Positions 26,505-40,002 are shown, counted from the first letter of the stretch. The stretch is 64,000 bases of DNA from Fratercula arctica (GCA_947846985.1 CANTUZ010000002.1:55260885-55324884); one strand, 5' to 3'. Numbers and translations are program-made. Notes: generated by a model from the sequence alone, not told the origin.

Positions 26505-29500
26505 CTGTTTTAAAAAGGAATAAGAAGAAAACAAAGGATGTCAGTGAACAATAGTTATTTTCTAGCCACCTATCAATAGATCCTGTCACCTCCGGGACAT
26601 GTGTGCTTGAAGAAAGGTCAACCCTCGCAGGCCCTCAATCAATCACTACGTTTCCTGTGGCTGAACAAACCCAAATCCAATTACTAATGTACTCCCAGGT
26701 TTCGTGTTGCTACGTTCCCCAGCCCATCCTTTCCCATAGGAAATGATGTGTAAATATACATCTAGACACGCACACCTAATGAAAAAAAAAAAAAAGAAAC
26801 AAAAGATGCTTAAATTGTTGCTAACATAAAAAGCAAAACAACAACAGCAGCAGCCTCGAGCTTTGTCTCCCTTCTAGAAAAGCACAAACCATGCAAATGT
26901 CAACAAGGATGTGGCACTTCCTGACAATTACTTCTGGTGATTTGCGGTCATCTTAGCATTTAGACCTTAACTAGAGATCACTGCCTGGCACTCAGTATCC
27001 CCCCCTTAGATCTTACACATCCCTAGCAGCTTATAGAAGAAATACCCAGAGACTAATGAGCTGTATCTCTGCAAATCCTGTTCCCTGCTGTTCTACAGGA
27101 TAAGTAGCTTAACACAATCGGTCGGTTTGTGACTGGATGAGTCTGTGTCCAACAGAAAACTTACTTGTTACCTCAAGTAGTTGTACAGTGATTGAATAAT
27201 CCAAGCTGACTATACCTTTCCTTTTGGTAAACGCAACAACAACAGGAGCAATGAAATTGCAACAAGAAGCATGAACACTTGTTTTGCTGCTCTCTACAGA
27301 CAAGGGAAACAGGGGCTGTGAGGTCCTTTCACTCATCACAGACCATGGCCTTCATTGATTTCAGCTGTTATCAAGGCAATAATGTGAATACCACAAGACT
27401 GGCTCACTATAAATGGCTTAACTAGTTGATAATCTTCCTAAATAACAGCCAGCACCAGCTCCTGTGCTGATTTTTTACATGTGTAGGGTGCTTGCCAAAT
27501 TATTGCTTTGGTTTTATTTAAGTCCTAAATGATTGATGCCAGATAATATGCTCCACATAAATGTAAATTTTTTTTAAGCCAGAATTTTATACACAATCAA
27601 TGTAAATGTAACACATTCCTGGACTGAGGTCTTCTGTATCAAACTTCAGCAAGGATCTTTGCTGGGATTTGTCATGTTTTAATTTGGTTTTGTGGTGGTA
27701 GGGTTTTTTTTTTTAAAGTCAATGAAAACCCTTATCTCTCTAAATCAACACTGCTGACAGTGCTATCCCCTACAACCATTTCTCCACCAAAGTTTCACTA
27801 CTTTGAAGAATTTATTTAACGATATTATAAGACTTGATGCAAAAGTCCTTGTGAGCATATATAATTCAAACCGACCTTGCCTCCATTTGCAGTGTATTGC
27901 ATTCTGATGAAAAGTTCACCCATGAGTTCATGCAAAGCAACCAGAGACATACCCTAGGTAGTAAGAAAAGCAACAGCTAAGGAATCAGCCTAACTACTAT
28001 CATAGGGCTCCACCTGAACTTTTTTTGCTTGCTTTTGGAAGAATAACTGGTTTAGAAGGATAATGCCTTGAAAGTGTTTCAAACTCTGACAGGCTCAGCA
28101 CCAAAAACTCTCCCTGAAGTGGTGTTTGCTCAGTCCCACTAAAGAGCACCACCTAAACAGAAACATAGGGTTTAGCCTGTTTAGCCAGCACTCTCTTTCT
28201 TAACTTTTTTTTTCTTTTTTAAAGTGTGCACATCCCACACCCATCCCCAGTTGTCTCCCTTTTGCTTTCAAGACCTCACATGCACGCTCGCATGCTGAGA
28301 TGTGCACCAGCATCCCAAGAATAAAGACAAGAAAACCCATAGCAAGCCCAGGTCCTGCGTAGGCAGAGGCAAAAAGCCCCACAGGGAGACACAGCCCTCT
28401 TCAAAAGAGAAACACCAAAAGAAGGCAGGGCTGCATAGCTTGCAGGGGCTCCTGGGAAGGCTCGGAGGCTCTCCAAAGGAAGCGCAACGTATTACTGACA
28501 CTGAACAATTCCCTCCCGCAGGCGCGGAGACGCATCCCAAAGCAAGCCCCGTACCAGGCCTCCAAGCAAAGTGATCCCAGCTACCGTCTCTCTGAAATGG
28601 CAGTGGATGTTTTCAATCAAGCAGCACAGTTCCCATCCTCCCCCCCGCCTCCCCTTTATTTTGACAACTTGTTTCTATGTTATATCCAATGATGTCACAT
28701 CAGTGGAAAAACTGAAATACCATGAGTAAGGTTTTTTTTTTTCCTCTCCCCAGCTTCATTGCTTCCAAAAAGCAACCAGGGTGGGGAGATAACTGGCCAA
28801 ATTTTGCACTGCTGGTGGTGTAAGTTCCTCCTGCTCACTCCAGTAGGAGATCGCAAGGCAAGTTTTCATTAGCAAATTAACCCTTGCAGGTAATGCCTTT
28901 AAATATTTGTCCAGCAGCTTTAAGGAGGTCTAGTTTGAAATGTTTCTGGGGATCTGCCCATCCTAACTTCACACAATCAAAACAAAACTCTGGCATGGAT
29001 TTGATGAGCTCAGATCAAGGGCTTAATTTTTCTAACAGCTATTCCTTTTCCATAACTGAAGTTAAATGCCTGAAAGCTTTGATAACAGCTCACTCTGAGA
29101 GATTTTTGGTCACACCTGCAAGAGAACCATCAGCCAGCAGACCAGGAGTTACTCCAGCCAGTAACAGACAAAGTAAATGGCAGAAGGCATTTTATAATGG
29201 ATTTTCATCCTAAGCAGCACGTACGTACTCATGATGCAAGAGTCCCCCCCTCACAGGGCTGCAGGCAGCCCTGAAGCAGAGAGGAGTGAGGAGGGATTGA
29301 ACTCAGGTAGTGGCATCCTGTGAGCTAAAACAGGAATAGCAGCTGGCTGTGCTAATGGAGAGGTTACACACCCTGAGCCACCCTGCGCATGCCTTTGTTG
29401 CCCACTCAGATGATGCTACAGCACACAAAAAGCAGGCGGCAAAATGCTCAGCAGGAATAAGCACGTCCATAAGTTCTTGTTAAACTACTAGCTATAGTAC

Positions 29501-32500
29501 TGATTTGTGGGGGGTGAAGCAGGGCACCACATGGAGAAAATTAAGAACTTAGTAAACAATAACAAAAAGCCATTGGAAGAGGAATGCATTTCTTTGCCTT
29601 CTTTACCAGTAATTACAAGGAGAAAATGATTCATGAACTTTGCTTGCAGAGAAAATTCTTAAGTAACGAAAGTATTAAAAAAAAATTGCCCTAGCGAATG
29701 ACTACATAGGACATTCCCCCCCATCCTCTCCCAAAACTCTTTCCCTTTCCCCTTACTTCAAACTTTGTTTCGAATTCTTTCTCATAGTGTTGTCCCTAGC
29801 TTCCAAGTAGGGAGTCATCCTCACTGCTCCAGGCATACATTAAACAGCACAACCCTACAGCATCCCTGCTTCTGAGGCATTCAGAGGGTAGCACGGTCTT
29901 AGGCCTACATCCAAGCGGACTGGAAAAATGAGAGACAGACAGAAGTACTATTCCTGCACCAAACTACAGCAGGATATAGATAAGGAATGTCCACTTTTGT
30001 CAGATTTTGGATCAGGCATGTTTCTTCAGTCCTAGATATGTATACAAACAGAATGAAAATGTCAAGTGACCCATTATCCCACACTAAATCTCACACCAGT
30101 CTTTCAGGCAACAGTATTTGGGACATGAGGGCTACCCTAGAAATGGATCAGCACACAAGCCATGCACACCTGAAGTGAACAGTACAAGAGAAACTTTGAA
30201 GAAGTGTCTAACGCATCTGCCTAACTCTAGCCAAATGTCCAATACCTTTAATTTCATAGCCACTTAAAATTCACCTAATTCTTACACTAGCACTATTGTT
30301 GCTGTTGTTGAGGAAATTATCCAGACTGTGGGCACAAGTTTATTTCCATTCTTCTGCGGAGATGAATGCAGACGCAGCGCTTGATGCACAGAGACACAAA
30401 CGGCCTCTGTTTTCTTGTGCTGGTCACCCAGAAGTGGATGGTCTGAACAGGCTGAAGTCTGCTCACCCAGGCTAGGAAAGGCCTTTCTCTCATCCCTGCC
30501 TTTCCTGCAGATACAGACACCCCAGGAGAGACAAAGCAACGGCCCCTCAGGTGAGGGAGGAACAGTCTCAGCGAGATTCTGAGGTGAAAGAGGGAAAACT
30601 TAAAATGCCATATTTCTCCCACATCCAAGATGTACCAGAGGCTGTCTCTCTCAGTGGGCGTACAACTAGACGCTCAGCTCTCCAGCAAGCACAGAGGCAG
30701 AGCGAAGGGTCAGACAATGCCTGGCACACAGTGCAGAGCACATGTTTCACTTGGGCATGACTCTTTGTTTAGATGAAACCATTTCAGCAATAAATTCATA
30801 CTTCTAAAAACCATAGCCTGCATTCAGTATCCACAAAATGATGGGAATTATACTGTCACTGTCAGTATCAACCAGTGTCAATGAACACAGATCCTCAAAA
30901 GAAAAAGGAAGGTGGGGAAGGTTTATATGCAAGCGTGAGGCAGTGCTAGATGAAGATAACTTTTCTTCACATGCCAGTTCATGTAACGCTAAAAATAACC
31001 ACACGTTCAAATAAGCATTGAAGACACACATTTGCCACAGAAGAACGCTGCATGTTCAGCTTGACTTTCTAAACATTGTGTAGAAGGTGACCAACTTCAG
31101 CCACCCAAAAACAAAAGCAACACCCAGCTTTTCACCAGTAAGCAGCAATCTTGAGCGTCCATGCTGACAAGCCTTAGGGGAGCGATTTTCCCAGTCAGCA
31201 CTGTGTTCTCATCGTCTGACTTAACAGACTGGCCCCAGATATCCAAAGACGAGACGATCCCAACACTTTTAGCCACAAAACTTCACACAGCATTTCAACA
31301 CCTCCATGTGTCTGTCAGAGTCCAAACTGGACAACAATTCTATTTTTTTTCTCTACATTTAACCATGCAGGAGAGGAACCATTGCAATATTTCCATGAAT
31401 TGTTCTACCCTTTGTTAACTGATACTCTTCAAATGCAACATAATTAAAATGATCTGACTGTTAGACTACAAACTGAAAGCTTATTTGAGATATTTTATCC
31501 AAATCATATCCCCAAGGGGTTTTATACAGTCAGATAGTTCTGGCTGCAACGTTTTCAAGACAAATCCCTTTGCTAGAAGCATTGTATAAAAGGACAATGG
31601 TTGGAAGTTTTATAATCGTCTACTTAATAGTAAAAAAATTCCTTGTAATGAAATATATGCTACTTGCCAAAGAAGATGCACATGTGCTTTTCACCACAAT
31701 AAATCATTGGGAGCACAGTTTGTATGACAACACAGAGGAATTCAACTGGCTCTTACAAGACACGATGAAGCGGGAAGATAGTCTTTTGCAAACAAGGGGA
31801 ACAGATATTTAGACTGGAAAAAAAGGCAGCTCACTTCTTAGCCACAGGTCCAGAGATATGAAATGAAAGCAAAGGAAACATTTTAAACAGTACCCCCAGG
31901 AACATAAGAAAACCTATATATTCAGAAAATCTATTCACTGATTGTCAGAAAGGAATTAACACCCCTGGAGCACTCGGAGATAAGAGTTTTCTCAACTGAC
32001 AGAGGAGCAGGCATTACAAAAAATACTTTATCAAGGCATGTATTCATCTGCTGAGAGTCATCATTTACAGGGAAGGAAAAAGTGCGAATATAGAAACTGA
32101 AGCCTCAGTTGCACTAATATGTTACAATCTAGAGGAATCTTAAATTTAGTAACTCCACTTTTTTGAGCTATTCAGGTGACAAAGTGACAAGCTGCAGAGA
32201 ACAACTTCAATAAGCAGCTTGTAGTTCTCACTCCATGTGAATGGCAGGAGAAGTAGCAAGAAGTCTTTTTCTTCTCTGACTCATTTAAAATCCAAATACT
32301 GCAGCAGGCTCTGCATACTGGGATGCACAGATGCAACTCTCACCCTTCTTGATTAGTGACTCAGATGGGCTGAGGCACAGAGCAGGAGGAGGCACTGCTT
32401 CCTCCAGCTCCTCACCAGACCCACAGCAGAGATGCAGCACACTGTGAGGCTGAGGTATCTTCCATGAGCAGCACACTGTAAGTCCTCTGCCACTCCTAAA

Positions 32501-33234
32501 GCACATTGAAGGTAAAGCATTGTGGCTGAACTAAACAAACCCAGACCTTACAATATTTAGAAATGCTGTATCTATCCCATTCCACTTCACACAATATCTA
32601 AGACTTGTAAACACTGGGATGTAAAAGACATAATATTTTAATGCAGCCAAGACATAAAGGATTGCACAATTACACACCTTACACAATTTCATCCACCCGA
32701 GATACTCCAGGTGTTTTACAGAGGTTAACTAACCTGGAAGATATTCTTATTATCAGTAAAATACTGGGCTACTTATAATCATTTTACAGACAGGTAAACT
32801 GATGCACAGAAAAGGAATTGCTCACATCTGCTAGGAATTCAGAATTATAGGGCTCTGTTTCAAGAGTTCCTTGTAGACTTTCAAAAACTATTAATCCAGA
32901 GCAAATCACACTTGCTTTCTGATAACACTGATAGAGGATATGGATACAGAAATGTGAACTTACAGAGCATCAATTGTTTCTGTGTTCTGTCCTTGCAGTA
33001 AGTCCAAGGACACATTTCCCTCCTTTCATTGAGGACGAAACTGCCCCATTATTATCTCAGCCTCATCAGAAGGTAAAAACATGCCCAAGAAAGTTCCCAG
33101 GCAGGCTCCAACTTTCTGGAATTGTATAGCCCTGCTCACCTCAAAACAACATATTTCACATAAAAGCTCTGTAACTGACTCCAAAGGGAGCCCTTCTAGA
33201 GTGCCCCTGCCCAGGGATGGCACAGGTACATTAC
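26505..33234 (-). other. ITGA9: ITGA9 intron (6.7 kb) between inferred exons 14 and 15
   Basis: Begins GTAATG and ends TTAAAACAG on the minus strand; phase 1. Mostly unique-looking, AT-rich sequence with short homopolymer runs (for example 26779-26793). No repeat family or gene was recognised. Short frames such as 30317-30628 on the minus strand lack recognisable domains. Confidence 0.87.
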
Positions 33235-33389
33235 CTATTTCTCCAGGAACACGCTTGCCACTGAAGCGAAAGCATGCTGTGACATTGAGGCAGTTCACCG
33301 GCTGCAAGCCGTCATGGCACTGAGGAGCTGTGATGTTGATGGACGCAGGCAGAAAAATAGAGATGTCCATGGTAATGACAGGCCTGGAT
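33235..33389 (-). CDS. ITGA9: ITGA9 exon (inferred exon 14): start of thigh domain
   Basis: Seen: acceptor CTGTTGATCTCCAG precedes 155 nt. One base completes the split Arg; the exon then reads SRPVITMDISIFLPASINIT, APQCHDGLQPVNCLNVTACF and RFSGKRVPGEI, with the first base of a Gly codon before donor G|GTAATG. It enters in phase 2 and leaves in phase 1. Two N-glycosylation sequons (NIT and NVT) and three cysteines are present. Known: RPVI(T/V)-x-D marks the first strand of the thigh immunoglobulin-like domain that follows the propeller, and CFSF/CFRF is its conserved cysteine strand. Same length as remembered human; Ser replaces Ala before RPV. Confidence 0.96.
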
Positions 33390-36300
33390 CTGGAGATCAA
33401 CAGAGAGTGGAACTGAGTGATCATTCAGAGGGAAGTTCTCAGCCAAAGGAAAATAAAGTAAATTTGGTAAACTGCACAATTTCAAGTAGACATGAAAAAT
33501 TGGAGTGCACTTGAACTGTAAAATAGATTAGCACTTGACCTAGCTGGCAAGGACTACTCGCATCTGAATGAAAACCATAGTGTCAATTTGATGTTCAGTG
33601 CTGATACAGACTGCAGGCAGACAGCTGGGGAAACTGGTAATACATAACAGTAATCATCTCAAATAAAAGTTGCAGAAAGCCTTTCTGATGACTGAAGAGG
33701 TTAACAAAATTAGCAGAATGGCAACCAAGGACAACAAGCTCATTCAAGTGAGATTGCTTGCTAAGCAGCCTGGATGGTCAGGAACAGGTAGGCAGAGACC
33801 TTAGGTTTCCAGAGAATGGTCTACGGTCAAGTTTGTGACCTGCAAGTCAAGGAGGGAGCACAGGGGTAGGAGATGGATTCATACATAATTTTTCTGACAG
33901 TATAAGAGGGACAACAGACACCATATTCATGTTTTCTGGAGGAGGGAATGTTTGGCTAATTCCCTCCTGGAAAGTGGTAAGGATTGAACACTCTTTTCAC
34001 GCTGCCAAGCTCTGTTTCAGGAGTTATCTGGTGCACTGTGAACAAAAGCTTTCTACCCTTGAAACTTCGGCACCAGGTTATTGCTACAACTATTCTTGGC
34101 TGAAGACAACCTTGGTCAGAATCACAGAGCAAGCTGAGGGCCATCAGGGCCCAGGTGGGTCTCCTCTCTCAGACAACAGAGAAGCCCTGCCAGCTCGGTT
34201 GGGAAAAGCAGCCCAGAAACTCAGGTTTCTCCTGAGCCATCCCTAGCACAGGACTCCAGCCCAAAAATTCATCGAGTGTTATTCTTTGTGGTTTCAATTC
34301 TGTACATGTTCAACATGAACATGTTCTTCCAAAACCAACTCTAGTAGTAAAAAAAATGCGCAGCAACCAGCAGATTCACTTCTAAGGTAGTCCCAGCAGC
34401 TGTGCAAGGCCAGACCATGTAAGCAAACCACTTCAGGACTCTCACTCCACAAGCCACTTAATTTAGAGGTGGAGGGGAGCGGGAAGAAGAGAGCAGGGAT
34501 TGTGGTTACACCTAATTCATATCGACTGGAACAAGCTTCACATCAATCTCCGAGACAGCTGCTCAGACTCTTTTACCGCAGCCTGAAATAACAGTGCAAG
34601 TTCGCTTTTTGAGATGGAGGATGAAGATAAATGCTAACCCTAGAAATATATACAGTAATAGGGGGAAGAAGGAGGAAAGAGAGTGAACTTCCTAGGATCA
34701 TTTCACACATTGGAAAAAACTCTTTTCAAATGCTTGAGGAAACATTAAAGAGTAAATGCTATAATTGACCTAGAAAAAAAATATTTCTCCAGCCATGATG
34801 CACTGTGTGATTTTTCCTTAACGTTAGCTCACTTAGTTATTCACTGGGGGAAAAAAAACACAATGCATCTGTCAAACAGCCATACACACACGCGAGCAAT
34901 ACAGCAATGACGATCTGCCCCAAGTCACCGCGGCTTCCACCAAAGCTTTTAATATCACTTGGCAAAACATTTGTCGGTTTTGGCCAAAGAATTTCACAAA
35001 GGCTTCTGTAGGGGTGGGGGGGGGGGGGGGGGGGGGGGGGGAGAAGGCGGCTCATTTCTTTATCCTAATCTGAATCTAAATAGCAAGAGGGACACGCTGT
35101 AAATTGGCAATAGCCACAATTAATCAGGCTGCCCACAAAGTCAGCTGGTAATGTGTTAATCTTCTCCGAAATGCACAAGCAGTGACTGAATGCATGGACA
35201 GTGGTCACCATGCTTTTGCAATGTATATTGTTTTAAACATCACAGCAAGCCTTTCAGATTGCCGTTTCCCACCCTGCAAGTAATAACAATGCAGAAGAAA
35301 AATGCACAGTTTTCTTTCTAGCGGGTTTGGAGATGTGGGGCTGAGATTCCATCTGGGGCATGGCACACCTTCTCACAGAAACAGCAATTGGCATCTTCTG
35401 CATGCATGATGAAGGAACAGAAAACTCTTCAGAAGACTTGACTACCTGCCACATTGATCATCAAGAGCAGTTCTTCCCCCTTCTCCTTTTCCTTTTTGTT
35501 TTGTTTAACTGATTCAAATGGAAACAGAGCCAAGTTTTTCCTGCCTTGAACAAGAAGCAGGCTGGCGCATCCATTCTGCAGCCCCACTATTTGTCTTGCC
35601 AGTTTCACCACACCCCTTTATCTTCCATTAAGATGCAGGAATCCCTAGTGACTAATTCTAATGACATCTAGGTATTGACAGGATTTTTCTATTAAATATT
35701 TACAAGTGTAACAACGGAGCTACTGGTAAAATTCAGATTTCCCATTCTCTTCCCCAGGTCTGTGCATCTCAAGCCTGCTCCTACTCTAACTCTCGACCTG
35801 CATAATTTGGTGGACCAAGCTGTCACACCTCTCTCCATCAGATGAAACAAGCAATTGCACTTAATTCATACACTTGAAGCAGCAGCTCAAATCCTGTGTG
35901 CATTGCAAACATCTCCATATTTCATTTCCCTGAAGACTCTTATTTCATTCTGTGTCCCATTATAACTTGCAAAATTACATCCTGGCATCATACGCAGCTG
36001 GCTTTTTGCTCAACCGCATTCCCTTAAATCATATTTTATTTACTTTATGTAAATGTAAGAACAATAAAAAAGCCTTCTCACAAATTCAGAGCAACCTTTC
36101 TAGAAAAGGCACTAAGATGCAACACATCTCCTTCAGGCTCTAATCCTTTGTTTTGTTCCTAGCCCTGGGAGTCCTATGTATTGTCATCCCTCACCACACT
36201 GTTTAAATCAGACTGTGCATTCTTTGACACTATCCATGTTTAAGGTTCTGCTCAAAAGGTAACCCAGCTTGCTCCTTCTGACCACAATAAACTAGGAAGA

Positions 36301-36396
36301 AAATTGGAGTGGTGGAGGACTTAGAACACATAAGATATAAACAGAAAACAGACACAAAAAGAAGACAACAGTGGATGAAAAAGACTTTGATCTCAC
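33390..36396 (-). other. ITGA9: ITGA9 intron (3.0 kb) between inferred exons 13 and 14
   Basis: Begins GTGAGA and ends ATCTCCAG on the minus strand; phase 2. It contains the 26-nt G run at 35016-35041 (C run in the transcript) and a palindromic element at 34302-34326. No other coding segment was recognised. Confidence 0.88.
35016..35041 (+). repeat. Uninterrupted 26-nt G run
   Basis: After GTAGGGGT there are 26 consecutive G residues on the plus strand, then AGAAGGCGG. On the ITGA9 transcript strand this is a C run inside the intron between inferred exons 13 and 14. Long G runs can fold into G-quadruplexes and are prone to length change and sequencing error, so the exact length should be treated with caution. 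Confidence 0.95.
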
Positions 36397-36442
36397 CTCA
36401 GAAGTACCACATTGTCTGACAAGAAGGCTCCAACAGTCATAT
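36397..36442 (-). CDS. ITGA9: ITGA9 exon (inferred exon 13): 46-nt exon closing the last propeller blade
   Basis: Seen: acceptor ACAATAATTTCAG, then only 46 nt. Two bases complete the Asp of the calcium motif; MTVGAFLSDNVVLL follows, with the first two bases of an Arg codon before donor GAG|GTGAGA. It enters in phase 1 and leaves in phase 2. Known: VGAF replaces the usual GAP in this blade of alpha-4 and alpha-9, so the missing Pro is normal for the family. The VVLLR string is where the propeller passes to the thigh domain. The exon was found by frame continuity because it is too short to stand out by itself. Skipping it would shift the frame. Confidence 0.94.
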
Positions 36443-37025
36443 CTGAAATTATTGTAATGTTGAGACAGTTACAAAGGAGGCATAGAATTCATTTTTTTCA
36501 CGTCAGTAAATTACGGAGCATATATCCAAAGAAAGGCATTTTTTTTACTTAAATCATCTGGCTGGTCTCTTCAAATATAATTATGTCATAAGTATTACAA
36601 CCAGAGGATTATGTCTGTGATGTTATTTCACTTCTACTTCATTGTTTGGTTTTTATTATTACTATTATGCTATTGTCTACTTTTTTCCTTTTTTTTTTTT
36701 TTTGTTTTTTTTTGTTTTTTTTTTTTAATAAGATTGTCATCATGACTGGGCAGCTTCCAGGCACCTTACAACCTTGGCCAGATACTGAAATCCTTTGCTT
36801 TAACATCTCAATCATTCGTCATGACTGTCCAAACATCTGAAGCAAGCAATTGGCTCAAATTCTTATCAGGAGCTTTGAATAACAGGGAAAAGGGAAGAAA
36901 ACGCTCAGCTTCATCAGCCTCCAGCCATTGCAGGAACCAGCAACCTGGAAATCACCAGCTCCACTGTTTTCTCAGCCTGCTGCTGTGCTTCCCCAGTGCT
37001 CTCGCTGCCAGAGTAGCGGACATAC
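36443..37025 (-). other. ITGA9: ITGA9 intron (583 bp) between inferred exons 12 and 13
   Basis: Begins GTATGT and ends TTTCAG on the minus strand; phase 1, splitting the closing Asp of the third calcium motif. About 46 nt of nearly pure T lie on the plus strand at 36681-36726, so the transcript carries an A-rich tract here. Confidence 0.9.
36681..36726 (+). repeat. T-rich tract
   Basis: Nearly pure T (a CC pair near its start and two single G interruptions) inside the 583-bp intron between inferred exons 12 and 13. It lies 284 bp upstream of position 36397 and is A-rich on the transcript strand, so it is not the acceptor pyrimidine tract. Confidence 0.85.
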
Positions 37026-37116
37026 CTGGATAACCATTGCCATCCATATCAACTCCCCCTGATATGGACTGGCCAAACATCCGCAGCATCGGGTTTATTG
37101 TTTGCCCAGACAGCTT
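37026..37116 (-). CDS. ITGA9: ITGA9 exon (inferred exon 12): blade with third calcium motif (DMDGNGYP-D)
   Basis: Seen: acceptor TTCTGCTGCAG precedes 91 nt that read KLSGQTINPMLRMFGQSI, then SGGVDMDGNGYP, to donor CCAG|GTATGT. It enters in phase 0 and leaves in phase 1. The third calcium motif, D-M-D-G-N-G-Y-P-D, has Asn at the fifth position, as in human alpha-9, and its closing Asp is again split G|AT across the intron. Known: MFGQSISGG is the FG start of the last propeller blade, shared with alpha-4. Thirty codons, equal to human. The following intron is the shortest in the window (583 bp). Confidence 0.96.
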
Positions 37117-40002
37117 CTGCAGCAGAAAACACGAGTGAAATCAGTCAGTAACATAAAGAATCCTCTAAAAAAAAAAAAAAACCAAACCAAACAAAAAAAA
37201 ACCTTCAAGTCTTATTTTCATGGTCACTGAGGTTCTTTTCCATGGGCTGGGAGTGCTGCACATCTGCAGACTCACACTTCACTCACACAACCCAGAGCAG
37301 GAAGGCTGCCGACTGCAGGAAGCCCTTCTGCTCTGGGCTAGGAGGCAGCCACTGTTGACTTGGATTAAAAAACACACCTGTGTTACAACCCTCATGCAGT
37401 CCCAAGCAAAATAAAGAACACATCAAACAGATTTCTCAGGGAGGGGGAGGAAATTTAACTGCACCCTAGAGATTTTCTCTTCTTTTTTTCATTACCTTTA
37501 TTTCTGTAAATAAGTTAAGCATCTTAACAAAATTAATGATTAATTGAAACAGAAAATCCTGCACAACCATTCCTTTTCACAAAGCTTGCCAGCATACCCA
37601 AAGTCAAAATGATTAATTTTCATCCCACTTGGAAATTCTGGTTTCCATCAGCTATTATGCAGTATTTTGTGTCAGTTTGGAAGCTGTATCTCATTTCTGC
37701 CTCCCCAACGCAAAGATTAATTAACTTCTAACATAGCTTCTTTTTTTTTTAAATTAAAACTTTCTCTAAGCGTTTTGAATTGTAAATGCCTTTGTCTGAA
37801 GCAAATTAATATATCACGATCTCATTTTCTAAGAAGGCAATCAGATGTCTCCCAGCTCTCATTCATTATGCTGGGCCACCAATGCAAGACCTGAACTCAA
37901 ACTAACATCTGACTGCAGAAGTTACAGACAGAGGAAACCTATCCCACAAAGTAATTTCAAGGCTATTGGTGGTGCTTCACAGCTTGTGACATGCAACCAG
38001 CTTTTCCTGACCCTCCCATAAAAGGACATAATATTGGACAAAAGGTCAGGCAGGAAATTAATGGAAAAAAAGAAAAGTTGAGGGGAAGAAAGATATCCTG
38101 CAATCCTGACAGAATTTAAAGGAGAAACAGTGCTCTGCCTGTACAGATCTCCTTTTCCTACTTGTGGGCAGATAAGATTAAGACAACTGGAAGTAACTTC
38201 CTCCCCACATTACACTTACATCACATTTTTGGGGGGTCCCAGTTAGGGTGGTAAATCGCACCTGCAAACACCCCAGTGGACGTCTGCAGGTTATTACGGC
38301 CTAGAAAGCAGAGGTATAATGCTGCTCTGCTTTTAAGTGCCATGAATGAAAACGGCAGGCCACAAAGCCAACTAAGCTGCTTCTGCTCATAGCCACCACT
38401 AAAGCTGCTGAAGGGACGTGAGGGAACAACATTGATCAGCAATTTAAACGAAGCAAAGGGAAAAAAGCTAACAAAATGAAAAGGGTGAAAACACATACCC
38501 TGCAGGCCCTGCCTCCACCTCTCTCAGCTTATTTAAAAAAGGAAATCCAGGGCATTAAGATGGCTCAGGGGTATAGTAATAAGATACAAAAAGTCTTTCA
38601 CCTTCAAGTTCAAATCCAGGGCAGGCAGGTAAAGAGCTGAAGTTGTTACACAGCTTTTTTGGTTGCACATGGGAGATGAACTGGTGGTGTGTCTGGTGCC
38701 CTGCAGCGGACACTGGGAAACAGCACAGAGACACAGTGCCCATACATAGTGCCCCCTCGCCTGCCTCAGGACATGGGACAATGATAGGAATGGTATCAAG
38801 AGACAATGGCTGTGATACCCTGCCACCCTCTTGAGCTGGGCTTTGTCCCACTGACCAAGGGGAGAGACACGTGCTATGTCTGCTGGCCTTGCTCCAATGG
38901 GGAGGGAGAGATTGCAAGCAGGATGCAAGCTTCCCACCCTGCTGATCTGGCCTCTTTCAAAAATGTAAAATTTTCCCATGAATGGACCAAAAAAAAAATA
39001 ATAAATAACCTGATCCTTTTCAGCAAGTGATGGAAATCTCCAGGCTTTTCAACAGCCAGAGAAGAACCGCCCAGCCAGTGGCTCTCAGCAAGAAACAGGC
39101 AGAACCCTGCACATGCCACACGTTAGTGCATTAGTGCATTTAACAAGTATCCATAAAGAGTCATTTAACTTCCTTTTTTCTAAAAAGCAGTGCATGGCAT
39201 ACACATGGTAAAAGGAAGAAGGACTAAACTTCTATGGTCTGTTAGAAGAGTCTCCAATATAACCACTAAACTCTTTAATTCTGCTTAAACTGATTTACTG
39301 TGAAGGATCCCACCCAGCAACAAAACAAAACAACCCAAACTTCAAACACATGGAGGGAGGGAAGATTCAGGCTCTCTGAAAAAATAAATGGGCTAGACAG
39401 AGACCAGGGGATACATGTTGGGCAGCTTGAGCATAAATTTATCTTCTCCACATCCTGGCTACAGTAGCTAAATTGCACTGTGTCATCTCTGCACAAGATG
39501 CTACAGCATACTCCAGCCGAGATTTTACTTCATAATAATGGTCAGGGGAATGGCACCCAAGAACAACCTTGTGATATATCATCACGTTGCAAGGAGAGAG
39601 CCAACAAGATGGGTAAAGAGGCTTCTGCGGGGCACAAAAGAAAATTTTAGTACCTCTTCTTTCTCACTAAGCCTGCTTCTACAGGAACAAAGTGCAACCT
39701 CCCAGCTGCCCATTGGCCTCTCCATAATTTGTATGCTCAACCTCTCCAGGGATTTCATTTCTCCTCTGCAGCAGTACTATCTCTAAAAACTGACATTCAA
39801 ACACCAAGACTTCGTTTGCTTCAAGAAGGAAGCCACAGCTGCTAACTGTAACAAAAGACAGTGAAAAATATCTCCCGACTAACATAATTTTACCCTACAG
39901 CATATGGACAAACTTCAGGAGAGAACCCCTAAATATGGTTTATTTCTCCAGGCCCTAGGAAACTGACTTCAGATAGGCATCATAAATGACAGTGTCACCT
40001 AC
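37117..40002 (-). other. ITGA9: ITGA9 intron (2.9 kb) between inferred exons 11 and 12
   Basis: Begins GTAGGT and ends GCTGCAG on the minus strand; phase 0. An A/C-rich tract lies at 37167-37202. The 148-codon minus-strand frame at 38533-38979 shows no domain I recognise and is treated as chance. Confidence 0.87.

Noticed and set aside
33314..33424. Continuation of the exon 14 frame upstream to an ATG, suggesting an internal start
   Set aside because: The upstream codons lie in the intron before a clear CTCCAG acceptor, and Arg is correctly completed by splicing from 36397.
38533..38979. 148-codon minus-strand frame, the sense strand of ITGA9
   Set aside because: No recognisable domain, no match to ITGA9, and the flanking exons 11 and 12 already join in frame without it.
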